Source: Siderastrea radians
Taxonomy: Eukaryota; Cnidaria; Anthozoa; Scleractinia; Rhizangiidae
Length of the DNA: 64,000 nt
NCBI GenBank assembly: GCA_964017195.1
Contig: OZ024887.1
Coordinates: 68,164,728-68,228,727, forward strand
Direction of reading: 5' to 3'
Below the pieces are notes generated by a model, which was not told the origin of the DNA, did not search any database, and worked only from the letters and a program-made list of their open reading frames with translations. Shown one piece after another: positions 1 through 12,000 of the stretch (position 1 is the stretch's first letter; each line of letters opens with the position of its first letter). Both the position numbers and the translations under genes were made by a program.

Positions 1-3000
1 GAAAAGCTGGGAAGCCCGTGGCAAACGCGGAAAAAACAGCCAGATAGCCACAGCGTGTTTGCTGAAAAGTCTCCATTGTTACGTTAACTTTTAGAACTCA
101 ACCGAAAACCACCCTTACAATCAACTCAGTAGAACTGTAAATAGCTATAACACAAAAACAGTATTTGCGAAGACCTCTCAATTTCCACGTTTCGAATGAA
201 CAAGTTGTCCCTTCAGTTGACAACAAAATCTTTTATCTTATTGTTAAGTGTTTCTTCCCCTACCTGCAACTGATCAGGAGGCACGGCTTTGGAGTCACAC
301 TGACAAGCTTTCATGACCTGATGCATGGCGTTGGACACGTTCATGCAATGCTCATCCCAGTTCACTTCACTGGAAAAAAACAAACAAACAAAACACAACA
401 AAACAAAACAATTCAGAAATCTTCACAAAGATGATCAAACAGAGACAACGGTGCCTTATTCATTCAAACAGTTCGAGACATTCGCAGTTCATCGAACCAT
501 TTTAGTCTTCTCAGTAATTTCGTTCAAACAGTTGAGGTTGTCGATCAACGTGAATCGTACAGCAATAAAAGTTTCGTTCTTGTGATACTGTTAACGCTCC
601 ACAATGTTTTTTTTAAAAACTTTGTGACCTTTCAAATGAAAGATACGCTTTTGAGTAGTAAGTGCTGTGAGTGTTCTAAGTGCTGCTTATTCTGCTGCTC
701 TAAGACAGTACTTCGGAGACTGTGGATGTTAAAAGTGAAGAAGTTAAAGTTAATTAGAGTATAAAGTAAAACTCTCGCAATAAAAGTTACGAAAATTCAA
801 ACGAAAGCCATTGGGCAGCTCTTTCCCATGGCGGGCTTTGTTTGTTTCCTTGTTTGACGAAAAAAGAAACGGATGTCAATTCGTTTTTACTGGAAAATAT
901 CAAATTGTTTGTTCAATACGAATCTTTTGACATCCCAGGAGTGCACGCTACGTAAAACTGAGATAGGTACCTTGCAGGAAATGCTGAATTGCTAAAAAAC
1001 TGGTTGAGTAGTTCATTGACTGCGGCCTGGTTTGGCGTGTAATGTGTATCAGGAATAAAAGCTCGCCACTTCTCAATATCTGGTATGTGACGAGAGATCC
1101 ATTGGACGACAAACGGAGTTGGTGTACGAGTTCTAACAACATCCTGTATAACCTGGGAAAAAAAAACAACAACAAAAAACCCGTCTAATTTAAAACGTTT
1201 CTGCAGCACCAAAAATTGTAGGCACAATTGTTTCGGGATAAATTTGTAACACAAGGCCCACCTTGCGACCGTACACCTGTCCGATATGGCACAACAACAG
1301 AAATGATGTGTTGAACAGCTCTCCACGAACGTTTCCTCTTTTAACTGCAACAAATATGAAAATGTTTTCAACCTAGTGGCTTGGGAAGTGCAACATACGG
1401 GACAATAATATTCAGAACCCTGACCGACCCTGGCCAGTAATTCTTGGGACACCTTACCAAATTGTAACACCATCAGAAGGTAGCACTCAGGATAAGTTTA
1501 TTTGTCCAGCCCCCCTCCCCCTCTTCTGTTCAATGTTGACATAGGACCTCTTTGACCCCCCTCCCCCTCCATCATTCAGTGTTGCCAACGAGGGGTTTGT
1601 TTTAGTTTCTAAAAGAAGTTTGACATCAACATTGTATGCGGAGAAGAAGTGGAAGTCCAAACCTGCTGGCTAAGGTTAATTACCACGATTGTAGTTTCAA
1701 CAAATGACGGTTAAGCTTGAAACAAAAGTAAATTTGAGAAAGATGTTTTTATTCTGTTAGTGACACAGGCGACTCGGAAAAAAATCCCAGTTCTCCCAAC
1801 AGGAGTGGAACCTATGACCTTCTGGTTACTAGTCCAGATGCTCTACCACTGAGCTACAGGAGACTTGTGGGAGCTAAGGCCATTAAACTAGGTTGACGTG
1901 ACAAACGTCCTGCATACTGCTAGGACTGAAATGTCTTTAGGTGGCATATTCGCAATGATACAAACTGGAGACACGATTCTCCTGTAGCTCAGTGGTAGAG
2001 CATCTGGACTAGTAATCAGAAGGTCAAAGGTTCGATTCCTCTTGGGAGAACTCGGATTTTTTTCCGAGTCGCCTGTGTCACAGACAGAATTAAAACATCT
2101 TTCTCATATATTCACCAGGCTTAAAATTCACCATCACATTTGTATCAAAGTAAATTTCTTTCTCAGAAGAAAAATTGCAATGATATAAAAAAAAAAGTAC
2201 CCCATACTAACCATCTTCCTTGTCCGTAGCTGCATGGACAGTTTGGTCAGTCACTCTGTAAACACAAAACAAACACACAAGTAACAAACAATTATTGGAT
2301 AGATATCATAACAAACAAATGCAACGAGGATTTTGTTATACCGAGGTTCATTATATCGGGGTTCTTTATATCGGGGTTCTGTTCTATACATTTTACTGTA
2401 ACTTTTTGCTGGGCTGAAGAATGTTGTTCGTTTTATCGAGGACTTTGCTGTAAAGATACCCTGGGTATCAGAGGTTCTCTCGAGGTACACTTGGTGAGAA
2501 AACTTGTTGGCTGAAAGAAGACTTGTCGGCCGAAGGCCGGCAACAAGCGGCGAAGGGGCATGTAATATGACCGCGAGAAAGCTTCTGGTACCCAGGGTAC
2601 TGTAAAGAGGCTCGCCTCATCAGAGTTCCACCGTAATTCCAATAGGGGAAAAGGGTTTATACTCGAAATCGGTTTTGATGGCCCAGTAAGCCACATTGGG
2701 AGATTTTAGGGGAGTTGGGCTGTTTTTTTTTTTACGACAGCGGGCCCAAGATATTATTATTCTTATACACAACATAACCTTTAATAGTAAATTAGTGGTG
2801 TGAAATTGTACAAATCCCACTGTGCTAAACTCTAGAACAAAAACCTCTAGAAAATCTGGAAAAATCAGCCGAGGAAGACACGCCCTTTTTGCTACAAATA
2901 TTGCGGATTTCAAGAATAGAAAGAGTGCGATGAAAATAACAGAACGGAATTTTGAGGATAATGACGTTTAAAGAGGGAGACTTAATGGCGGAATGTGGAA

Positions 3001-6000
3001 TGTGGAATGTGGAAAAATAAAGATCTGTATGGCACAAACTTGCTAGAGAACAAGCCTTACCATCTGGCAATCTTTTTTTTTGATGTGTTCGAAACAATCC
3101 AGCCACCACATCAAAAGATAGTGGTTGGTCCCAAATTTGTAGCCTAATTTATTTTCATTACCCTCTATGCATAGCTGGTATTTATTAAGTTTTGCCTCAT
3201 AATACAAAATGGAACTAAGTCATGTGACTCTAGCTGTAATAACAAAGTGTTAATCAATTTACACTCAAACGAAGAAAACCGTGAACGCTGAAAATATTCC
3301 TGGAATGTGTGTTTTGACCAATCGCGCGCGAGACCTTGTAACCGCAGAAAACGAACGGGTTTCTCAGTCACGGAATCGAGTTGGTTCTCGAATTGTTTTG
3401 AAAGGCCTCAAGATTTAATCTTCATCTTTATCTTACAGGAACTGAAATTACTATTCCTTTCTATCTGAGAGCCACATGCACTACGCAAGCAAAAATATGT
3501 TTGAGCGCTTTTGGAAAATAAAATTTTTCGGCGGCCCAACGATTAGCGGTTCCGGCATTTCAAATAAAAGCAACTCAAGCGGCACGGCGGCAGTTATTTC
3601 ACCTTGATGTAAAAATTGCAATGTCCTCCCTTAAAATTCCCAAAGCTGCTACTATTTCTGATAGCACAGCTGACTCGATTTATTTAGGCCGAAATCGTTA
3701 AATCTTGAGGTCTTTCGAAACAAATTGAGAACCAAATCCTTTCCGTGACTGAGCAACCCATTCGTTTTCTGCGGTTACAAGGTATCGCACGTGATTGGTC
3801 AAAACACAATGAACATTCCAGAAATATTTTCAGTGTTCACGGTTTTCTTCGTTTGAGTGTAAAGTACAGAGGCATCTTCTCACTTGATAAGTCCTCTGAT
3901 GAGGTTTGGGAGTTTTCCCACACTTGCGGCTGCAACCGTCATCCATCTAAACTTCTCCAAATTCAACAAAGGGTTCAAAAATTTTTCATCCCTGCTGCTG
4001 AGATCGGATTCCAGAGCCTGGAAACGTAACAGCAGGAATAAGAAGATACATGTGACCAAACTCCTGTTGGCCGAGAATAGCTCATGATAATTATAATGGT
4101 CTTAACAATAAAACGGCCATTATTATGACGGCAACAACAATGACAACCAGGTAAAATATATACAGTTTCCCTACCATTGAATCAGCATTGCCTTTTCATC
4201 GTATTTGGTTCTTTATTTTTTGCTGATTAGATCCTTTACTACAGGATCCAGTACCTTTATTTTGTTACAGTGGTCCATGCAAAGTTTATTGGCATGATAA
4301 TGATAACCATGACATTTGATGGTAATTGTTGTGGTAATTTTGATGGTGGTGGTGATCATGATGATGATGATGACGATGACGATGACGATGACGATGATGA
4401 TGGTGATAGTGACAGTGATAGTGATGGAAAGATGATAATGATGATGATGATGGTGGTGGTGGTGGTGGTGATGGTGATGATGATGATGATGATGATGATA
4501 ACGATGATGATGGTGGTGGTGATGACGACAAAAATGACGATGATCGCAACATCCGTGATGGTGGTAGTGGTGGTGTTTGTTGTAGTGGTGGTGGTGCTGA
4601 TGATAATAACACTTGGAAGGATGTCAATATCAAGGGAAACAAAGAAGTCGTAACAGTAAAAATGACAAATTATTTTAATACTTGCCTCGATGATCTCCAG
4701 AATTTTATTCTCTGAAAGTGAAATCATTTGAGACTTATTGAGTATAACATTATAACACTAACATTCACTAATTTTGTGGAGTTCATGTTTGGTAAATGAA
4801 ACTGAGCATGAAGACGAAAACAGATTACAGTACTATGTAATTGCTAAGATACACTTTGCTTGACTTCCTTCGTCTGTTTAAAAATCATTGACTTATTGAC
4901 TCATCAAATTTAATGGTATTACATGTAACAGTGTTGCAGAACACTTCTTTAAAATGAGCAGAAAGTCAATTGATGAGGAATTGCAAGGGCTGAAAAGATC
5001 CAGTGTCTATTAATTGTCTTACACTGTTTGTGTCTTTGCTGTTAACTTGTTAGATCCGCTATCCATTTTTATGGTTTTTGACCTGACACCTTTTTTTTAT
5101 CTAGAACATTGCACAAATTTTGAAGGCTTACCTGTATTCTGTATTTGCTGGGCAGGGTAATTAGAAGTCTGGTTGTTTAAAATGTTGTTAACTTCAGGTG
5201 ACAAGAGCTCCTGTCTAAAAGAAAGAGCAGTAATAAGTTGGAGGAGCCGACTTGATTTCAAACAAGTGTTTTTGTCATTTATTTTTTTGACTTTTGACAG
5301 AAGACACAATCTCCATCTTTCAGAAAATATGAAAATCACTCACTTTTAAGACAAGGTTAGTTATTCATTTTCAAGGAAAGGATGTCTGTTGCTTTTCTGC
5401 TTCTTGAGGTGAGGGTGATTGGAAAATGCAACTGATGCATGATTTATGGATATGTCATTTTTTGACTCTTTGACAGCTGAGGCAAACAAAAAAGCTCCAG
5501 TTTCAATTCAGGCTCTGTTTTCAACCACTTACAAGTTGTTTCATAACTGCAAAGATCTCTAATTCCACTGTGTAATTTATTTTATATCATCATACATTGT
5601 CACAAGACAACACCATTAACTTTGCTAGACTTGTTTTCAAGGGAACTGGAAGTTGCTTCTCAGATTGTCAGTTTCTTCGCTTGGTAGTTTGAAAGAAAAG
5701 CAAACCTCTGAGAGATAAGTTGTTCCATCCGGTCTACAACCTGTTGATTGAGTCCTTTGCAATACTGTTGGACCACTTCTCTATAACAGTTACATCTGCA
5801 AAACAGCAAGTAAAATTGTGAACTTGAGCAGCACCTCCTGAATGACTTGTTCCCCTTTGTAATGAAAAATTTGCTTCTGTTAGTGCATCACACTTTAGAC
5901 TGGACGTTTGATCATAAGATAAGACAGTCGATGTTGGGAGGCTGGCCTTTGCATCATGTCTTGGTGTTTCCTTAGGCAAGAAATTTTACTCCACATTGTC

Positions 6001-9000
6001 TCACTCTATCCAGGCATGCATACCAACAAACTATGAAATGTGTACCAACAAGCTCTGAACCATAACGAAATACTGAGGAGTAATATAAATACTCATAGAA
6101 GGAAACAATGGGAGAGGGGGGTCATGATTTTGTTTCACACAATTGAAGGGGTGCCTGGAATAAAGCCCCTACGTGACTTCTGACGAACTGCTAAATTCTC
6201 CTTCCAATTTTCCTTGTGTATGTTTGTAAATCAAAGGGAGAATTTGACTTTAGATCAGGAGTCACTTAGGGCCTTTTTCCGTGCATCCCTTCAATTTTTT
6301 TCACTAAATTCACAAATCATGTAATATACTTTTAACACACCAGGGGACAAATAATGTGTCACATTTGTAAACTGTATTTTATTATATAGACACCGATAAA
6401 ATACCAGGATTTTTCAAGTGATGAAAATTTCATATCCAGTGAAGATACGATTTTTATCTTTCACGTGTGAAGATATCACAGTTGTCATGGTTACTTCCAT
6501 CTCAGCAAATGAATTTTATAAAAGTTATATGCCTTATTGCTACAATATCCAGAATACACATCAATGTTACTAGTTTTCTCTATTTTTAACCATGTGCGTA
6601 AGATCTATATTTTATTAGATTGATTCAGCAAATAAAAGGTTAGTCCAAGAAATCGTTATCCTGGGATTTCATCTGTGTCTATATAATAAACAGAAAATTA
6701 TGTGGCCGCTTGGAGATATGACATTTATCTTCCCGTGTTGAAAAAAATTTCACTAATAATTATTGTTTTTCAACACTCGAAGATAAATGTCGAAGTTAAA
6801 TGTATCTTTGCATGACAATGTAATACATTATCCTCTATAAACTTAATTATATGCTATAATGAAGCAAATGAAAATCATCTAAATAAGAAATAAATTTAAA
6901 AAAAAAAACAGAAATCTGCTTATTACTTTAAACCTAAAAGAATTAATTCCTAAATTCATGAATCACAGTCCTCCTATACTTAGTTCCCCACCTTCAGGCC
7001 AAAACAGCCATCATTAGGTAACACAACCCCCTCCCCACCCCACCTCCCCTTCTTGGGGTTTCTAAAAAAAACATTACTACAGTCAGGTACAAGAACAACC
7101 AGTTGATGTACTGTTCAGCTTTCCACTCAATACTGTTATGAAATCAATGTAATGTGCAAAATATATTTTTGACAAATAAACAATGTTTATGTTGTGGTTC
7201 AATTCTATCCTTGGTTCAATTTTTATTTTCCTTTGTTTTTATCTATGGTAATGTATGATGAGTAAAAAACAAAGGAAAATAAAAATTGAACCAAGGATAA
7301 AATTAAACCACGGCATTTACATTAAAAAAACAAACAAAACAAAAACAAAAAGAAAACCTGCACTTGATGTCTGCATCATCCAAAAGTGGAGCAAACTGTA
7401 GCAGATGCTGGAAAGCACTGACTGCTGTAGAGTGCTCACCAGAGCTAGCTTGGAGTTGAACAGCAGGCTGTGATCTGCTCTCTAGGAGACGAATCACCAT
7501 TGGAACCTACAGACAGGAATGTGATTTAAGTTCAACAACTGAAAAGATACAGAAAAAGCATGCAAAGAAAGTCAGGCTTGAAAGGGACTTGAAACCACAG
7601 TTTTGCTTTTGCAAGGTTGTGAGTCTTATTCAAGCCTGAATTTGGAGCTGTAACTTCCTTAAAATATAAGCAATTTTCAAAGGCAACGACATGTATGAGC
7701 TAATAGATCAGTGCTAGACAGACTTACAGTAATTAAAATCACCAAGAAAAGTTATGTGCAGCAGATTACCAGGCACACAATTATTAATTAAAATAAATAT
7801 TTAAAAAATAAAGGACATGGTTGACTTGCCTTGAGAAACAAAAACCCTGTCCATAGTATGGCTTCCATTGATTTTTCAGGAGCTTCTAACACACCCACTA
7901 AGGAAGATCTCATAAACTCCAAGTACAGCTGATGCCGTGCTATATTCTACAAAACAATGGTAAACATGGTAAAATAAAACTTAAAAACCACTTAGCCATC
8001 AGGCCTCAATACAAGGTTAAATCTTTCCCGCCTGAGTTATATGCCTTTTTGCGAGCTCTTTAAAAAAATAAACTCTGCCACCATGCTAAATGAATACAAA
8101 GTGTCTTTAAGTAAGACTAAAGAGACACTAAAGAGCACTAAAACATTTGGTAGTAAACAGAATCTTGAATGAATGACAAGTGTAATAATTACACTCAATT
8201 ATTGATAAGTGAAATAAATATTAATTCATATCACACAAAAAAAAAATGACAAATGTTGTGGCTTTCATAGAAATGGGTTAAATAAAAAAGTTAAGAAATT
8301 CCCCAACTGACACATAATTATAGTGGCTATAGAGCAAAATATGGATATTATTTTTCACCTTTACCAGGTATAAAGAATAATATGAGAGATGTGTTAGACC
8401 ATTTGTACAAAAAAGTCAAAAAGTTGAAGGGGTGGTAACACATAATTAATTTTAACATCACATAAAATGTATCATAAGGTTACAATTTTATTTCTTTATA
8501 ATGGATCTTTCCAAGACAATTTTGCTGGCCAAAGTTGATCAAATCTAACTGCAAGTATTGGCCATGTTATCATCAGAGACCCACCATGGTAGGTCTATGG
8601 AAGGAAAAGGTTAAAAAGCTAAAACATATCAACCTTCATGAAAAATAATGTTAATAATTATTGTACCTGAGTACGCATTACGCTATCCATTACATCAGCA
8701 ACTTGATCTGCAGTGTACGAGGGACTTACAAGGACCTGAAATTATTTTATTTTGAAAATTTAGCTTCAGTCCATGGACAACAGATTTTTTCGGTTGCCAC
8801 CCCTTCTCCTCAACCTTCAGATTTTTGTTTTTCTTTTAGTTTGTAAGAACTGATCCTTGTAAAATAAAAATTAATAGAGAGCTATTCAACAAAAAACCTG
8901 ACAACAGTTTTTTGCCTTTCTTCAACAGCCTAGCGCAAAGGTTAATCAGCAGAAGGTTGCATAATAAGCTAAGATATTTTAATTTACAAGTGGACTTAAG

Positions 9001-12000
9001 AAAAGGTTAAAAAAGATAAAAACTAAGAACGGATAAAAACTACAAAATTTGTAACAAGTAAAACTATTGAAGCCTTATGTGCCACTTAGTCACTGAAGGA
9101 AGAGGGAGAAAGAAATTTAAATACTGTCTTTCATAACACGTAAATTAACCAAAACAAAAGGCCTTGCACTTGGCCTCACTTTAGAAGAGAGACTGGAATG
9201 AGCATCTCAGAAATGGCCTGTATATTTTCCATCATGGCTTTGGTTCCATGAGAATTATTTTCCTTTAGTCCCACAGACTGCCATGGGACACCTTATGTTC
9301 ACCTTACAATGTATGTAAGCTCTAAGAGGGACAAGTTGGTAGTGAATTGAAAACACTACGAAAGGAAGTGTCAGTGGCAGTTAGCACTGTAATCTAGCTA
9401 GACTTGTCACCAATTGACTTTAGATGCTTTCAAGTTGTAAGTGTCAAGGTTACAAGAATACATGTAGCTTCACTTTAGGTTGCAATGGGTTATTCCAGAA
9501 AAAATCCACACCTCCCCGACGGATGGCACGCTGGAAATTCTCGTGGGAGGGGGGGGGGTCGAGGGCTCTGGAAATCCAGGTGGGAGGGGGGCCTAGACTT
9601 AAAACTCTTCTTCGGGGGTCATTAAAAATGTAACCTCAGTTTTTCAGATCTTTGACTTTACGGAAGAAACTTCCTCCGAATCGAAGAAAGAAGTAGTCTT
9701 TCAAAGTATGCATTTCTTACCTTAAACACTTTTAGGTTCAGTTTCAAAGATTCTGCGAAGAATATTGTAAACGTGATAAAAGGAGAAAACACGAAGAAAG
9801 TGGGCGGTTGACATGGTAGTTATAAAGCATGCTCAGCGAACCAAGTTTAAAGCTTCAGGAACTTTGTATTGTATTACAGCACTGGCCAAATGTAAGTTGA
9901 CAGTTTCGAGATGAAAAACAAATGAGCAACAACATAGTCGCTTAAGTCATCTCTCAAGAAATAAATTGGACAAATGGACTACATTCGACACGAGACTGTT
10001 GACAAGTTTGTGAGCTATCGTTTCCCTCGCTCTCGCTTTTGCAACAAAAACTCAAGTTACAAATACCTTGCTCAAATGAATTTCATTTCTCATAGTTGTT
10101 TGTCTGTCATAAATGTTTATCTTATCAATTTGATAAACTGGTAGGCTGTATCGGAATGCACGTGTCTTCTGACAGTCGTTTTTTGTGACATGTTTCCTTT
10201 GCTTCTGCCCAATAGATGTTGTTTGGGCAAAAATAACTATAAATCTCAGTCTGTCATTGAGTTTCTTCTGTGTGTTGCAGGTATAAAGGAATATAAATCG
10301 GATACTTTTCGCGTCACTGATCGCACGACATTTTATGAAATGGTTGCGTTACGCATAGGTTTCAAATTACTTTTGACGTATGCAAATTGCGTCTGCAACA
10401 GAAGCAGCACGAAATAAATTTCAATGGGTTAAATTTATCATTTTCCTGTTAAATAACCGCTGCTGTCGTTAACTTTAATTCTAACTTTAAGTTTTATTTA
10501 ACATTTATTTCAATTATGGCAAGAATACGTCCGGGAAAAGTTTCGATTTGAAAGGTTGTTTTGACCTCGGGTACACGTAATTTAATACTCCGTTCTCGAG
10601 TTTTACATGGACAATTTATATAATTTTATTTATTTATTTTATTCGCCGCTATCAGCTTCATTGACCATTTCCACAGGAATCGGCTACAGTTGTAGTTCAG
10701 TGCTATAAAAAGGGAAGAAAATAACTTTTAATCATGTTGTTACCAGTACAAAGCTCGTTCGTAATTTCCATTCATATCACAAGAACAAATTAAAATTAAA
10801 ATTGAGCTCCACAGTCATTATATTCTGGATGCAATTCTACGTATTTTCAACGGACTGAATGTTGAATTAAGGGCCCATAATAAATCAGGGAAATCCGGGT
10901 GGGAGGGGGGGTCTCTGGCCTTGGGAATCCCGGCGGGGGGAGGGGTCTAGAGGTACAGGAAATCCGGGAGGAAGGGGGGGTCAAAAACTCTTGCCATCTG
11001 TCGGGGGTGTGTGGATTTTTTCTGGAATAACCCAATGAAGTCGTGAGCTGCCCAACCACAAAACTAACATGGGAGAAAATTACATACATATATTAGAATC
11101 CATGGTCTTTTAGAAAGTCTATAACAAACTTATCTTGACCTGAAACTGAGTTATAATCTGGACAGCCATGTTAGGAACACGACCTGGACTGACGTCACCA
11201 CCACCAGGGGACGAGTTCAAACTCTGCAATCTAAACCAAAAAACCCATTGATTTATTGTGAGTAAAAGTGAACTTTTTCAGTTTACAGTCACAACAAAAG
11301 GCCAAAGAAAAGGATTTGCAAAGTCACCCTTGGCCTTTGCAAAAGAAAAATAATATTATACTTCATGACCCGACCATATAGCTCACAGATATCAAAATCA
11401 AGTGATAATATTTGCAATTATGGTAGAGGCCAGGACTTAAAGCAACCTTCAGGTTCAAAGTACTTTCATTGAGAAAAAAAACTAGAAAGAAATAGATGGG
11501 TGCTCCACTACTGCTGGTTCTTAGCTGAGTTTCTATATTTTGATGCAGACCACACCCAACATTTTTGGTGGTCTTCCAATAATTCTCAAAAGTTACACAT
11601 TTATTCAACTGGGTGGAGGGGGATTTGATAGAGTTGACAAGAGAGCAAACACCCAATGACTGACCCTCAGGGCTTGGTGACAGCCACACCCAAATGTTCT
11701 TGGTTATAACTGTATGAAAAATCTACCTGTTGAAATTAACCATAAGTTCTTTGCAATGAAGCTGTACTTCAGGAATGACCATTTCAGGCTGTGTCATCAC
11801 AAGGTCCTTTAGAAGTGCTTGTAGCTGTCTGTCTAACTCAGATGCAATAACTGATAACAAAAGGAAGGCATAAAAGTTAACCAGGGTGCTTTTTTTAATT
11901 TTGAGAGGGCTATATGAGTCTAGCACTCTAGGCTATCTAGTTTTAAAACATCCTGCATATCAGAGAATTTGAAAAAGTGACAAAATTTATGACAGTGCCT

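Larger units (their letters stand above)
1736..2105. mobile_element. Head-to-head pair of tRNA-derived SINE copies
   Basis: Two 128-bp copies, 1736-1863 (minus) and 1978-2105 (plus), face away from each other around a 114-bp spacer. Each begins with a tRNA-like 72-nt head containing good A-box (TAGCTCAGTGG) and B-box (GGTTCGATTCC or a one-base variant) signals, followed by the same unrelated tail with a poly-T stretch, CCGAGTCGCCTGTGTCAC and CATCTTTCTC. Similar AAGTAAATTT sequence flanks the pair at about 1724-1735 and 2149-2158. It lies in the MED24 intron between exons 16 and 17. Confidence 0.7.

Noticed and set aside
1500..1700. Extra MED24 exon between exons 16 and 17
   Set aside because: A frame here (LDFHFFSAYNVDVKLLL) first seemed to fill a gap in the alignment, but it lacks a donor. 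The missing segment was found at 3884-4017 with correct phase.
1978..2049. Functional tRNA-Thr gene
   Set aside because: The anticodon loop has 8 nt, the acceptor stem has two wobbles, and the sequence continues into a SINE tail shared with an inverted copy.
3165..4087. Paired frames on opposite strands sharing RFLRLQG.ARDWSKH
   Set aside because: Both are readings of the arms of one foldback element, and part of the plus-strand frame is the shadow of MED24 exon 15.
4286..4642. Possible CRISPR-like or regularly spaced repeats
   Set aside because: Triplet microsatellite without spacers; nothing in the window resembles a prokaryotic array or operon.
4270..4727. Open frames of 118-127 codons on both strands
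   Set aside because: They are translations of GAT/GTG triplet repeats; the real feature is a microsatellite, plus a 26-nt MED24 exon at 4686-4711.
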